Source of the DNA: JANYCO01 sp035535995
GTDB lineage: Bacteria > Bacteroidota > Bacteroidia > Cytophagales > Cytophagaceae
Assembly: GCA_035535995.1 (NCBI GenBank)
Contig: DATLOZ010000022.1
Span: 372,001 to 436,000, forward strand
Direction: 5' to 3'
DNA length: 64,000 bases
Part shown: positions 1-8,319 of the stretch, one piece after another
How the letters are laid out: each line of letters begins with the position of its first letter
Position numbering within the stretch: the first letter of the stretch is position 1
The notes under the pieces: generated by a model
Seen by the model: only the letters and a program-made list of their open reading frames with translations
Told to the model about the DNA's origin: nothing
Database searches by the model: none
Made by a program: the position numbers and the translations under genes

Positions 1-1565
1 GTAGCAGTTCCGGTAAGAGCAGCATCAAGTACAGGATCAGTATTACTACACCAGGTAGCTGCAGTAGAACTAGCTGTTACAAATGGTGCAGGATTAATAG
101 TATTATAGAAGATAGCAGACAATGCAGGGCAAGGTCCATTTGCACCTGAACCATCCGGATCGTCTGAAGTAAGGGTGAAAACATATGTACCACCGATTGT
201 AGGCTCTGGTGCTACTGGTGTATAAGTAACGTTTTTAGGATTGGTAGCTGGAGCTACATAAGAATTCCAGGCTCCCTTACTCCAGGTAGCCCCAAGGTTT
301 CCACCTCCGAAAGTAGTACAAGTTCCTGATAATGGAACACCAGCTGAGCCGCAGGTAGTAGTTGGAATACCTGTAGTGATCAATACTTCAGGATTAATTG
401 TAATGAGCACCTGGTCTGTTCCGGCCGGACAAGGTCCAGCTCCATCGGCATCATTTGTAGTAGCTATGAATGTGATATTAGCTCCGGTTTTTTCAGCTGT
501 TGGAATAGTATAGGTAGTAGTGGTGTTTAGAGGTGTGTTGATAGTTCCTCCCGATCCAATCCTACTCCAGGTGATACCTGTTGCTCCGGTTAACAACGTA
601 GCCGATAATGTAGGAGATGTACTGGAGCAGAATGTAGCATCAGGTCCTGCATCCACAGTAGGTTGTTGGTTGATTTTCTTTTTAACAATGCTCGACAAGG
701 CAGGACAAGGTCCTACTCCATCAGGATCATCGGAAGTAAGCGTAAATACAATGCTAGTCCCTGCTGACTCAGCTAAGGTTGGCGTATACGTAGCGTTCAA
801 GGCGTTCACATTAGGTGTGAATGCTGGTGTTCCTCCAAGGCCACCCGACCAGGTAGCATTCAAAGCTGCTCCTCCGAATTTTGTACAGGAACCTGATAAG
901 GAAATATTTGCTGTACCACAGGTAGTATCGGCGATTCCCGCACTGATTAATACTTCCGGTGAAATGGTAATGGTCACCTGATCTGTAGAAGTGGCACATG
1001 GACCAGTTGGCCCGTCCATATCATTTGATTCTATCCAGAAAACAATAGGTCCTCCGGTCTTTTCTGCAGCTGTTAGTGTGTAAGTCGTAAATATTGAGGC
1101 AGGTGTACTCATCCCAGTCTGAGTTCCACCCACAGAACCTTTATACCAGGTGGAAGAAGTTGTAGAGGTATTCAGATACTGCCCCAAAAGGCTGATCGTA
1201 CCAGTAGAGGAACAATAAGTAGTAGGTGTTCCAGCCTTGACGCTAGGAGCTAAGTTGATAGCAATAGTGGCACTGTCTTTTACTGCACTGCATCCATAGA
1301 TTGTACCATCAGGATCGTTGGTAGTAAGATAAAGTTTTATTTTACCGGCAGTCACTTCCGAAGCTTTCGCTGTGTAAGTACCGTTAATAGCCGTTTGAGA
1401 AGAAAAGCCACTATTAACAGGCGCTGCCGAACTGGTCCAGGTCACACCTAAAGTTCCTGGGTTTCTGGATCCGGATAGATTTACTACAGGGTTTGTGCTA
1501 CAAATATTTAAATAGGTCCCTGCATCTACAGTTGGTGGTGTATTTACCTTAATTACAATAGGTGA
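1..1565 (-). repeat. Tandem A/B repeat array within the giant secreted protein
   Basis: Read on the minus strand, unit boundaries (P-x-V followed by a conserved Cys) fall near 1560, 1265, 975, 685, 400 and 110, a period of roughly 290 bases. Later units alternate between two types. Type A has AGxxxxxCSST, later TTYT, AEKTG and TDQV-x-ITI. Type B has PEVLI-xx-GI, TTCG, LSG-x-CT-x-FGG, ATWS, YTP and VFTLTSDDPDG. Both end with D-x-DG-x-GPC. The true period of the best-matching copies is therefore about 580 bases. The left edge cuts the sixth unit, so copy number is unknown. Confidence 0.8.
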
Positions 1566-3761
1566 TGTAAAAGGACTTTTACATGAGTTGAGATAATATT
1601 GTCGTACCACAAGGGTATCCGATGTCAGCATTGGGTTACCGGAGTTGACATAAAATACATCTTGTGCTTTTGTATTAAGATTTCCGGCATAAACATAATC
1701 TGTAGTTATAAAGGTAAGGGTAGCTCCGTTTTTACGATACCATTCCGTATACATCGAGTAAGCGAAAGCAGGTGTAGTAATAGTATCCACGATGGTTACC
1801 AGATCACCCACGCATTTGTCCTTTGGCACCGCATACGTAGGCGCACCAGGAGCAGCAAAAACATATTTGTTGAAAGAAACCTGATTTGAACAGTTGGTCA
1901 CACCATCCTGAATAGTAAGATTAATAGTGTTGCCTGAAGGATAGCTGTTTGCAGCCGACCATTTCAATTTATAAGCTCCACTATTGAAGTATAAAAATGA
2001 TGCGGGAGAAGATGAGAATCCACTAATGCTGGCATTTGCAGAAAATGTAAAGGTCAGTGTAGAATCCCCCCAACTGCTGCAAGGATATGAACCATCGTTG
2101 TAATAATAATCGTATGTGTAGTTGTTAATCGAAACGGATGGTAAAGAGTTGAGGGTGAAATTTTGTTGAATATATTCATAACCGCAATAGCTACTGTAAT
2201 AAACTGCTCTTATAAGTCTTAGACCAGTTCCCCCATTCGCATACATCACAGTAGGATCAAAGGTAGCATCGTAATTAAGAGTTCCTGCATTATAGGTAGA
2301 AGGTAATATGTTCCAAATTCCATAAACTGGATTAAAGTATTCAAAATACTGAAAATCTGCTCCTATGATCAAACAAAATAAACCACCGCCAAACGTTTTG
2401 TGTGATGCAATAGAAATGGTACTGGCCGCACCGTTTGCGCAATAAGAACTATTAAGGTTATTGATGCTTCCTGTAGATGCACCACCTACAATGTTGATGG
2501 TCTGGCTTGTAGATTTTTTACAACCGTTGGCGTCCACATAAGTATAGGAAACCGAAACAGAACTTCCGAAGGTAGCGGCTACATCCGGGTAAAATAAATC
2601 TTTTCCGGCATTACTTCCCGAACCAGCTACCACACCGTTTCCTGAGAAGTAAGAATTCGGACTCCATGGATCTGCTGCAAAAGGAGAAGGAGAATCCAAT
2701 GTGTCAAGTACAAAATAAGACGAGCTGGAAGAATAAGTGGTAACAGAAGGATTAAAAACTACAGTTGGAGGAGGAGTGTTTACATTTACTGTAATATTGG
2801 ATGAAGTAGCTGAACAACCATCATATGTTCCTACTACAGATACAACATCTCCGTCCGACAATCCCATACGAGTATAAGGAGAAACAGTAGATCCCCCTAC
2901 TCCATTAGTACCATTTACTTTAAACTGATAAGTATCTGCCCCGTTGGCTGTAAACGTGATAGGATCACCTTGACAAGTTGTATTATCGTTGGAAGTTAAA
3001 CCACTGGTTTCTGCCGCTGTAATGGTAACATTAGGTGCTGCCTTTACATTGATGCTGATACTCTGAGTGAACGTACAACCTCCGCCACCATTGGTCTTTA
3101 CAGTGTAAGTAACGGTTTGATCTCCCGACGCACTAGCTGGTTTGAAATTGGTACCACTCACAGCACCAGAAGTAGGGGATGAAGAATAAGATGCGGTATT
3201 TAAAGTAACACTGGTACCTAATGTATAAGTACCACCCAAACCAAACTGAGCATCGTTGTCACATACAGGAGATACAGCAGGCAATGACAATGCGGTAAGA
3301 GCAGTGGAAACAGTTGCCAAGGTAGTTCCTGCAGGCATTCCGCCGATAGCAGAACTACCCGTTTCAACTTTAAGAGTTCCTGAAGTAAGTGTAGTAGCAC
3401 GAAGTTGCAATCCTGAAATAGTAACAGCATCTCCTGATGATTGTGAAGTGACGCCAAAAGAAATTGCGATCATATTGGCATTTCTAAAAACCCAACCCGG
3501 GGTACCTGAGATATCCGATCCTGTCTTAGATAAAGTTCCCTGAGTGGGATCAAATTCAAATCCTGCCGGGGCAGAAATAAAGATATAGTTTGAAGTAATT
3601 GGAAAATCATTATTAGCAGCCTCTGCAATCACAATATCATTTATTGTGGCATAAGTATTCAAACAAAAGGTGTTTTTAGTAGGAGCTGTAATGTTGACAT
3701 TGGAATACCCTTTTACAACCAAACATATTGTAAAAAGAATAAGCAGGTAGATTTTTTTCAT
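1..3761 (-). CDS. Giant secreted repeat protein, N-terminal part (truncated by left edge)
   Basis: An open frame runs without a stop from the ATG at 3759-3761 to base 1, giving 1253 complete codons; the stop lies outside the window. The start MKKIYLLILFTICLVV is a Sec signal peptide ending near KGYS. Residues about 20-140 form a beta-rich Ser/Thr/Gly-rich N-terminal domain. After that come Ig/PKD-like segments rich in Thr, Ser, Gly and paired Cys. From about residue 735 the protein turns into regular units of about 97 residues ending in (S/T)(D/N)D-DG-GPCP-type motifs. Such proteins in Bacteroidota are commonly exported by the type IX system through a C-terminal sorting domain and act as adhesins or surface proteins. 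The sorting domain would be beyond the edge, so secretion route and role are inference. No catalytic motif is visible. Confidence 0.88.
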   Translation of the reverse strand, partial: MKKIYLLILFTICLVVKGYSNVNITAPTKNTFCLNTYATINDIVIAEAANNDFPITSNYIFISAPAGFEFDPTQGTLSKTGSDISGTPGWVFRNANMIAISFGVTSQSSGDAVTISGLQLRATTLTSGTLKVETGSSAIGGMPAGTTLATVSTALTALSLPAVSPVCDNDAQFGLGGTYTLGTSVTLNTASYSSSPTSGAVSGTNFKPASASGDQTVTYTVKTNGGGGCTFTQSISINVKAAPNVTITAAETSGLTSNDNTTCQGDPITFTANGADTYQFKVNGTNGVGGSTVSPYTRMGLSDGDVVSVVGTYDGCSATSSNITVNVNTPPPTVVFNPSVTTYSSSSSYFVLDTLDSPSPFAADPWSPNSYFSGNGVVAGSGSNAGKDLFYPDVAATFGSSVSVSYTYVDANGCKKSTSQTINIVGGASTGSINNLNSSYCANGAASTISIASHKTFGGGLFCLIIGADFQYFEYFNPVYGIWNILPSTYNAGTLNYDATFDPTVMYANGGTGLRLIRAVYYSSYCGYEYIQQNFTLNSLPSVSINNYTYDYYYNDGSYPCSSWGDSTLTFTFSANASISGFSSSPASFLYFNSGAYKLKWSAANSYPSGNTINLTIQDGVTNCSNQVSFNKYVFAAPGAPTYAVPKDKCVGDLVTIVDTITTPAFAYSMYTEWYRKNGATLTFITTDYVYAGNLNTKAQDVFYVNSGNPMLTSDTLVVRQYYLNSCKSPFTSPIVIKVNTPPTVDAGTYLNICSTNPVVNLSGSRNPGTLGVTWTSSAAPVNSGFSSQTAINGTYTAKASEVTAGKIKLYLTTNDPDGTIYGCSAVKDSATIAINLAPSVKAGTPTTYCSSTGTISLLGQYLNTSTTSSTWYKGSVGGTQTGMSTPASIFTTYTLTAAEKTGGPIVFWIESNDMDGPTGPCATSTDQVTITISPEVLISAGIADTTCGTANISLSGSCTKFGGAALNATWSGGLGGTPAFTPNVNALNATYTPTLAESAGTSIVFTLTSDDPDGVGPCPALSSIVKKKINQQPTVDAGPDATFCSSTSPTLSATLLTGATGITWSRIGSGGTINTPLNTTTTYTIPTAEKTGANITFIATTNDADGAGPCPAGTDQVLITINPEVLITTGIPTTTCGSAGVPLSGTCTTFGGGNLGATWSKGAWNSYVAPATNPKNVTYTPVAPEPTIGGTYVFTLTSDDPDGSGANGPCPALSAIFYNTINPAPFVTASSTAATWCSNTDPVLDAALTGTA

Positions 3762-4103
3762 AGAGTCGGGTTTATGGCTTACCGGTTAAATACTTAAATT
3801 CAGGCTTTTGTAACCTCGTTTTCAGCAAATTTTATACCAAGTAATTGTAAATTTCCATTAATTAGGATTATGAAGCAAGGAAACATAATATTAAATGATA
3901 TATAAAGAGTGTACTTAAAACATTATATTGATAATGTTCAATTAAATCTTTTTATAGTTATTTATAAATAATTGATTCTTAAGATAATCAATACTGTTGA
4001 GAACCTGTATGATTGAATGAGTTCAGCTTTAAATGGTAATGTAAAGATATAACTTTCCTGATTTACAGACCAGAAAATAAAAAAATAAAAAATAGAACTA
4101 CTA
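3762..4103. other. AT-rich spacer upstream of the giant repeat protein
   Basis: This 342-base stretch separates the end of the respiratory operon from the start of the giant protein. No ORF of interest is present. I found no good TAnnTTTG promoter box on the minus strand. Two short palindromes are visible: AACATTAT-attg-ATAATGTT at 3919-3938 and ATTGATT/AATCAAT at 3971-3992. Neither has an adjacent T-run, so neither is a convincing terminator. The promoter of the giant gene must lie here or depend on read-through. Confidence 0.5.
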
Positions 4104-4373
4104 TTATTTTTCGGTTAAACTGTTTTTTAAGATCTCAACTATTTTTTGATCCTGGGATTTTTGTTTTTTACTGGCTTTATACCAAAAGTAGGCTAAAATG
4201 CTAAAAGCGATATAAGGGATTGCCATTAAATACAAAATACCAAAATTTAAACCTTTGGCATTAAATCCTCCGGCCTGGTTTCCTGTTTCCTTGCACATGG
4301 CGCATGCCTGCACATCATTGGAAAACAATACTATAGTAATGAGTGCTACAACAAGAATCAAATACTTTTTCAT
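4104..4373 (-). CDS. Small membrane protein with CxxC motif, end of oxidase operon
   Basis: An 89-residue protein. It starts with a hydrophobic signal or anchor (residues 1-23), followed by ACAMCKETG, which places a CxxC pair just after the membrane exit at about residues 24-27. A second membrane segment lies near residues 45-66 and a Lys-rich cytosolic tail follows. It is the last gene of the oxidase operon, 26 bases after the DUF420 gene. I do not recognise a named family. The CxxC pair and its position next to SCO and DUF420 suggest a role in copper or thiol handling during oxidase assembly; this is inference. It could instead be a small accessory subunit. Confidence 0.75.
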   Translation of the reverse strand: MKKYLILVVALITIVLFSNDVQACAMCKETGNQAGGFNAKGLNFGILYLMAIPYIAFSILAYFWYKASKKQKSQDQKIVEILKNSLTEK

Positions 4374-4399
4374 ATCGTATATTTTTAAATGCTAATATA

Positions 4400-4942
4400 T
4401 TAATTGTAATAAGGACTGATCATTAAATATACAATCACTCCCGACACAGAAACGTACATCCAGATAGGCAATGTCCATTTCACTACTTTTTTATGTTTCT
4501 CAAGCTGGTTTGAAATTCCATAGTATACCGCATAGAGTACAAAAGGTACCACTACTGCGGCCAGCAGTACATGGCTGATCAGGAGTGTATAATACAAAAT
4601 TTTTAGGAACCCGGTTCCTTCGTAGGAAGTTGAGGCATTGGTTAAATGATAAAGTACGTACGAAACCAGAAATATCGAGCCCATTCCAAAGGCAAGTAGC
4701 ATGCTTCTTCGATGCATTGCGGTATTTTTATTCTTAATAAAGAAGAATCCAATCGCCAGACTCAAGGCGGTAAGGCTATTTAATAAAGCGTTTAAATGTG
4801 GAAGCATTTTCGTCCACATACCAAGATCGATCTTTGTTCTGATACCAAATAACAACGCTACTACTAAAGGAATAGCAATGGCCAACACTTTGATTAATCC
4901 ATCGTATTTTTTCTGGTTATCTACTAGCTGATTCGTCTGCAT
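4400..4942 (-). CDS. DUF420 family membrane protein (CtaM/YozB-like oxidase assembly factor)
   Basis: A 180-residue polytopic protein with about five hydrophobic segments. It fits DUF420, whose Bacillus/Staphylococcus member CtaM (YozB) is needed for maturation of heme A-containing oxidases. His residues lie in or near membrane segments (HLNALLNS, HRRSMLLAF, YVLYHLTNA, ISHVLLA), in keeping with a heme- or copper-related role. The start overlaps the end of the SCO gene by 26 bases, suggesting translational coupling. Operon context with subunits and assembly factors supports the call; the family is assigned by overall pattern rather than a search. Confidence 0.8.
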   Translation of the reverse strand: MQTNQLVDNQKKYDGLIKVLAIAIPLVVALLFGIRTKIDLGMWTKMLPHLNALLNSLTALSLAIGFFFIKNKNTAMHRRSMLLAFGMGSIFLVSYVLYHLTNASTSYEGTGFLKILYYTLLISHVLLAAVVVPFVLYAVYYGISNQLEKHKKVVKWTLPIWMYVSVSGVIVYLMISPYYN

Positions 4943-5594
4943 ATATTTCTTCTAATACTTTAATCTCTGTAATTAATTTATTCACTTCCTTGCGATCGGT
5001 TCCATTGTAATATCCTCTGATCCATCCTTGCTTGTCTACCAGCACTAATTTGTCGCTATGAATGAAATCTACAGGGTGTGCCGTATCCTCCATTGCAGTG
5101 ATAAAATACCCTTTTTGTGCTAGCGTATAAATGGAATCTTTAGCTCCGGTTACAAATCTCCACTTTCCTGGTATGGCGCCGTATTCAGTGGCATAAGACT
5201 TCAGTACTTCTGCGGTGTCATTTTTAGGATCTACAGTGAAGGAAACAATTTTAACTGTAGTGTCTTTAAGAAATTCTTCCTGCACACGGGTCAATTGTGT
5301 AGTCATTTTAGGACAAATACTTCCGCATCGGGTGAAGAAGAAATCTGCCACATAAATATATCCGCGAAGTTGTTGCTGTGTAATTGATTTATGATCTTGG
5401 TCTACCAGGTTAAAATCACGAACGGAATATGCTTCCGTTACTTTATAGCGCCCTCCTTCCGAAGGAATTGAATCTTCTGCAAAGTACACTGGTAGCTTAT
5501 ACCTGTTTTTACCAAAATTACTTATAAAAAAAAGAATCCCTAATGGTAACAGGGTTAACAGGGATAGTATAATTATTTTATTGCTCCTTTTCAT
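4917..5594 (-). CDS. SCO1/SenC family copper chaperone for cytochrome oxidase
   Basis: A thioredoxin-fold protein tethered by one N-terminal membrane segment (about residues 6-24). It carries the copper-binding C-x3-C motif CGSIC at residues 90-94, preceded by ADFFFTR, and a downstream His in DFIHSDKLVLVD. SCO proteins deliver copper to the CuA site of subunit II. I chose the ATG at 5592-5594 (226 residues, MKRSNKIIIL); an in-frame TTG at 5615 would add seven residues and sits closer to the hairpin. The gene lies 72 bases after subunit IV, with a terminator-like hairpin between. It overlaps the DUF420 gene. Confidence 0.9.
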   Translation of the reverse strand: MKRSNKIIILSLLTLLPLGILFFISNFGKNRYKLPVYFAEDSIPSEGGRYKVTEAYSVRDFNLVDQDHKSITQQQLRGYIYVADFFFTRCGSICPKMTTQLTRVQEEFLKDTTVKIVSFTVDPKNDTAEVLKSYATEYGAIPGKWRFVTGAKDSIYTLAQKGYFITAMEDTAHPVDFIHSDKLVLVDKQGWIRGYYNGTDRKEVNKLITEIKVLEEIYADESASR

Positions 5595-5620
5595 CTGCGC
5601 TTTTCTTGCCGGCAATGTTC

Positions 5621-5656
5621 AAAAAAAAGTCCCGCCTTTCAGTGGGACTCTTTTTT
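5621..5656 (-). terminator. Intrinsic terminator-like hairpin between subunit IV and SCO
   Basis: On the minus strand AGTCCC (5644-5649) pairs with GGGACT (5628-5633) around a 10-base loop. An A-rich run precedes the stem and eight Ts follow at 5621-5628. Only about 27 bases remain to the SCO ATG, too few for a separate promoter downstream. Partial read-through is therefore the likely way the last three genes are expressed. Confidence 0.7.
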
Positions 5657-5666
5657 ATTTTATTTT

Positions 5667-6026
5667 TTAGAACCAAGTGCTTGCCCAGGTTCTGAGCACT
5701 TCTACAGAATGTCCTTCTGCAAGCATCGCTGTGATGAACCAGCAGATAAAAGATACTGGTAGCACTACAGACCATATCAAAGTTTTTACTTCATATCTTA
5801 AGTGCATGAATTCACCTACGATGTAGAATGTTTTATAGAATGTCAGGAGCACGAAAATCATTGTCTTCGGAGTACCTGGTTCCATTGTAAATGCAATCAC
5901 AAATTCTATCGCTGTTGCAAGACCTAGAAAAAGCGTGGTCATCAGAATTCTTCTGATCTTTGCTTTATCCGGAGGAAGAACTTGAACAGGTTTTGAAAGA
6001 TCGTGATCGTTGTGTGCGTGTCCCAT
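5667..6026 (-). CDS. Cytochrome c oxidase subunit IV family protein
   Basis: A 119-residue protein with three membrane segments (about 28-48, 55-78 and 85-104) and a His-rich N-terminus (MGHAHNDHD). Size, topology and the FYKTFYIVGEFMHLRYE segment match the prokaryotic COX4 family, a small subunit of heme-copper oxidases. It is the last structural subunit in the operon, 38 bases after the second subunit III gene. A terminator-like hairpin follows. Confidence 0.88.
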   Translation of the reverse strand: MGHAHNDHDLSKPVQVLPPDKAKIRRILMTTLFLGLATAIEFVIAFTMEPGTPKTMIFVLLTFYKTFYIVGEFMHLRYEVKTLIWSVVLPVSFICWFITAMLAEGHSVEVLRTWASTWF

Positions 6027-6064
6027 AGTATTATAATATTTTTATTCTGATAATATGATTCAAA

Positions 6065-6799
6065 TTAAACAAGATAGAAGAAGGTAAATACGAATACCCA
6101 TACAAGATCTACAAAGTGCCAGTACAGACCTACCTTTTCTACCATTTCATAGTGTCCTGTTTTTTCATAAGTACCAAGTGTGGTGTTGTAGAATACTAGT
6201 ATGTTCAGGATCACACCGCTCAATACGTGGGTACCGTGGAAACCTGTGATAAAGAAGAACAAGTCTGCAAACAGAACCGGACCATATTCATTTCCTTGCA
6301 GGTTTGCCCCTATGATCTGTAGACCATCAACCATCAATGGTTTGCCACCAGTGATGAAAATTGTCCATTCCCAAGCCTGGCAACCAAGGAAGGTAAGACC
6401 TCCAACGATTGTCCAAAGCATCCATTTCTGAACAGCTTCTTTATCCATCCTATGGCCTGCTTCTACGGCAAGTACCATCGTAACACTACTCAAGATGAGT
6501 ACGAAGGTCATGATCCCTACGAATACCAGAGGAGCATTTACGTGGAAGAAAGGAATGTGAGTGAATACTCTTTCCGGAATTGGCCAGTGTTTTACCGAGA
6601 AATAGAAATCTTCAATTTTACCCTGGAAGGTTGGATGACTGAATCTGCTGAATCCGTAAGTAACCAAAAGACCTGAGAAAGTCAGGGCATCTGACAATAG
6701 GAAAAACCACATCATCAATTTGCCATAACTTGCTTTAAGTGGTTCTACTCCACCTTTCCACAAATTCTTATCACTTACTGTAGCTGCTGTTGTTGCCAT
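6065..6799 (-). CDS. ctaE: Cytochrome c oxidase subunit III
   Basis: A 244-residue heme-copper oxidase subunit III with about seven membrane segments. Typical features are LLSDALTFSGLL near the N-terminus, EAGHRMD, the FITGFHGTHVLSG segment and the C-terminal YWHFVDLVWVFVF. Subunit III stabilises the catalytic core and modulates proton uptake. It lies 17 bases after another, shorter subunit III-family gene, so the operon encodes two paralogues. Either could be the classical ctaE; the symbol goes to this one because it is the longer. Confidence 0.92.
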   Translation of the reverse strand: MATTAATVSDKNLWKGGVEPLKASYGKLMMWFFLLSDALTFSGLLVTYGFSRFSHPTFQGKIEDFYFSVKHWPIPERVFTHIPFFHVNAPLVFVGIMTFVLILSSVTMVLAVEAGHRMDKEAVQKWMLWTIVGGLTFLGCQAWEWTIFITGGKPLMVDGLQIIGANLQGNEYGPVLFADLFFFITGFHGTHVLSGVILNILVFYNTTLGTYEKTGHYEMVEKVGLYWHFVDLVWVFVFTFFYLV

Positions 6800-6816
6800 G
6801 TTTAACTCTTAAATAA

Positions 6817-7416
6817 TTAATTATTGATTAACAAAAATACATATAAATACACCCAAAGCAAATCAAGGAAGTGCCAAAAAGTTGCTGACATTTCCATCTG
6901 CAACATATTTTTTGAATGTACTTTAAATTTTACTGCTTGTCCGTACAGATAAAGCAAGAAGCCTATCCCAGCCAGCAAGTGTAATACGTGTACGATGAAG
7001 AATATATACACAAATGAACCTGCAGGATTACTTTCTTTTCCGCCAAGATAAACATGAATATCCATCAGGGCAGCCCATGCCCCGATCATTTGCAGGCCTG
7101 TAAACAACAAGCCAAGTCCAATGGTAGCAAGGATAAAAGTTTTCATTTTTGTCAACTCATCTCTTTTAGCAGCAACGTATGCCAGGTGCATTGTTACGCT
7201 GCTTACTACCAAAATACAAGTATTCACTAAAAAGATCGTAGGGATCTTAAATTGAAGCCAATCACCGGCTTCGCGTCTTACCAGGTATGCACTTGTAAAG
7301 GCACCGAACAACATTACCACTGTGATTATGAAAAGCCACAGCGAAAATTTATTCGGGTGCATGGACAATGGTCTTTGCGCATTTTCATACGCTCCTGTTT
7401 TCTTTACTTCGATCAT
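6817..7416 (-). CDS. Second cytochrome c oxidase subunit III family protein
   Basis: A 199-residue protein with five membrane segments. It shares subunit III signatures: SLWLFIITVVMLFGAFTSAYLVRR at the N-terminus, FFIVHVLHLLAGIGF and the C-terminal FWHFLDLLWVYLYVFLL. It is shorter than the classical seven-helix form, lacking the first helices, as in five-helix subunits III. Its start overlaps the ctaB stop by 4 bases (7413-7416), so it is translationally coupled to heme O synthase. Confidence 0.9.
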   Translation of the reverse strand: MIEVKKTGAYENAQRPLSMHPNKFSLWLFIITVVMLFGAFTSAYLVRREAGDWLQFKIPTIFLVNTCILVVSSVTMHLAYVAAKRDELTKMKTFILATIGLGLLFTGLQMIGAWAALMDIHVYLGGKESNPAGSFVYIFFIVHVLHLLAGIGFLLYLYGQAVKFKVHSKNMLQMEMSATFWHFLDLLWVYLYVFLLINN

Positions 7417-8318
7417 AACTTCTCCACTTTATCTAAAACAAAAGCTATCTGCACGATCGGCAGATACAAAAACGAACCGAACATAATTTGCAGGGCTGCT
7501 TTTCTCGAACATTTTTTCATCAGATTAAATGTCTGCGCTAAAAACAACACTCCACAAACTAATGCGATAATTGCTGATGTTATCCTGGTCATTCCCATTA
7601 GGTATGGAACAAAACCAAGCGGGATCAACAGCATGGTATAAATCATAATTTGAAAAGCAGTATTGATATCCTGCCCTGTACCCGGCAACAAACGGATACC
7701 TGCTTTTTTATAATCTTCATCCAATACCCAGGCGATTGCCCAGAAGTGAGGAAACTGCCATACAAATTGAATGGCGAATAAGATACCTGGTTCCCAACCA
7801 AAATCATTAGTAGCCGCTACCCAACCGATCATCGGCGGTAGTGCGCCAGGAATCGCTCCGATGAACACAGCGATCGGATGTACTGTTTTCATTGGCGTAT
7901 ATGCAAAAGCATATAATACTAATGAAGCAAATGCCAACAAAGCAGCATTTAAATTGATAAAACTGATAAAGAGATAAATTCCTAAAATGCCTGTGACTCC
8001 AGCTAGAATAAGGGCTTCCGCAACATTTAAAACTCCTGTAGGCAAGGGTCTGTTTTGAGTTCTGGACATTAATTTGTCCGAGTCTTTTTCATAGATCTGA
8101 TTAAGTATATTGCTGGAAGATGTAACTAAAAAACCAGCCAAAAGAAAAACAGAAAAGCGAATCCAATCCAGCTCTGACGGGGCTCCCAGAATGTATCCCA
8201 TTCCGGCTGAAAATACAACCGTAGCCGACAATCTGAATTTCAGCATCTGAAAAACCGCCCGGGTTTTGGCAGAAAACTGAGCCATCACTTGATGAATATT
8301 TAGATTCTCTGTTGTCAT
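7413..8318 (-). CDS. ctaB: Protoheme IX farnesyltransferase (heme O synthase)
   Basis: A 301-residue UbiA-superfamily membrane enzyme that transfers farnesyl to heme B to make heme O, the precursor of heme A. Two Asp-rich prenyl diphosphate sites are seen: NILNQIYEKDSDKLMSRT near residue 90 and the DEDYKKAGIRLLPG loop near residue 205, with RPLPTG after the first. About nine membrane segments are expected. It begins 1 base after the ctaA stop. Position between the subunit I and III genes fits oxidase biogenesis. Confidence 0.95.
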   Translation of the reverse strand: MTTENLNIHQVMAQFSAKTRAVFQMLKFRLSATVVFSAGMGYILGAPSELDWIRFSVFLLAGFLVTSSSNILNQIYEKDSDKLMSRTQNRPLPTGVLNVAEALILAGVTGILGIYLFISFINLNAALLAFASLVLYAFAYTPMKTVHPIAVFIGAIPGALPPMIGWVAATNDFGWEPGILFAIQFVWQFPHFWAIAWVLDEDYKKAGIRLLPGTGQDINTAFQIMIYTMLLIPLGFVPYLMGMTRITSAIIALVCGVLFLAQTFNLMKKCSRKAALQIMFGSFLYLPIVQIAFVLDKVEKL

Positions 8319-8319
8319 T

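Noticed and set aside
520..981. Plus-strand open frame of 153 codons
   Set aside because: It is antisense to the giant repeat protein, has repeat-derived composition, and the minus-strand frame is continuous with a signal peptide.
3919..3992. Two short palindromes upstream of the giant protein
   Set aside because: AT-only, 7-8 base arms in very AT-rich DNA; expected by chance and without a T-run.
5595..5615. TTG start for SCO seven codons upstream
   Set aside because: The ATG at 5592-5594 gives a standard N-terminal anchor; the longer form adds an atypical extension close to the terminator.
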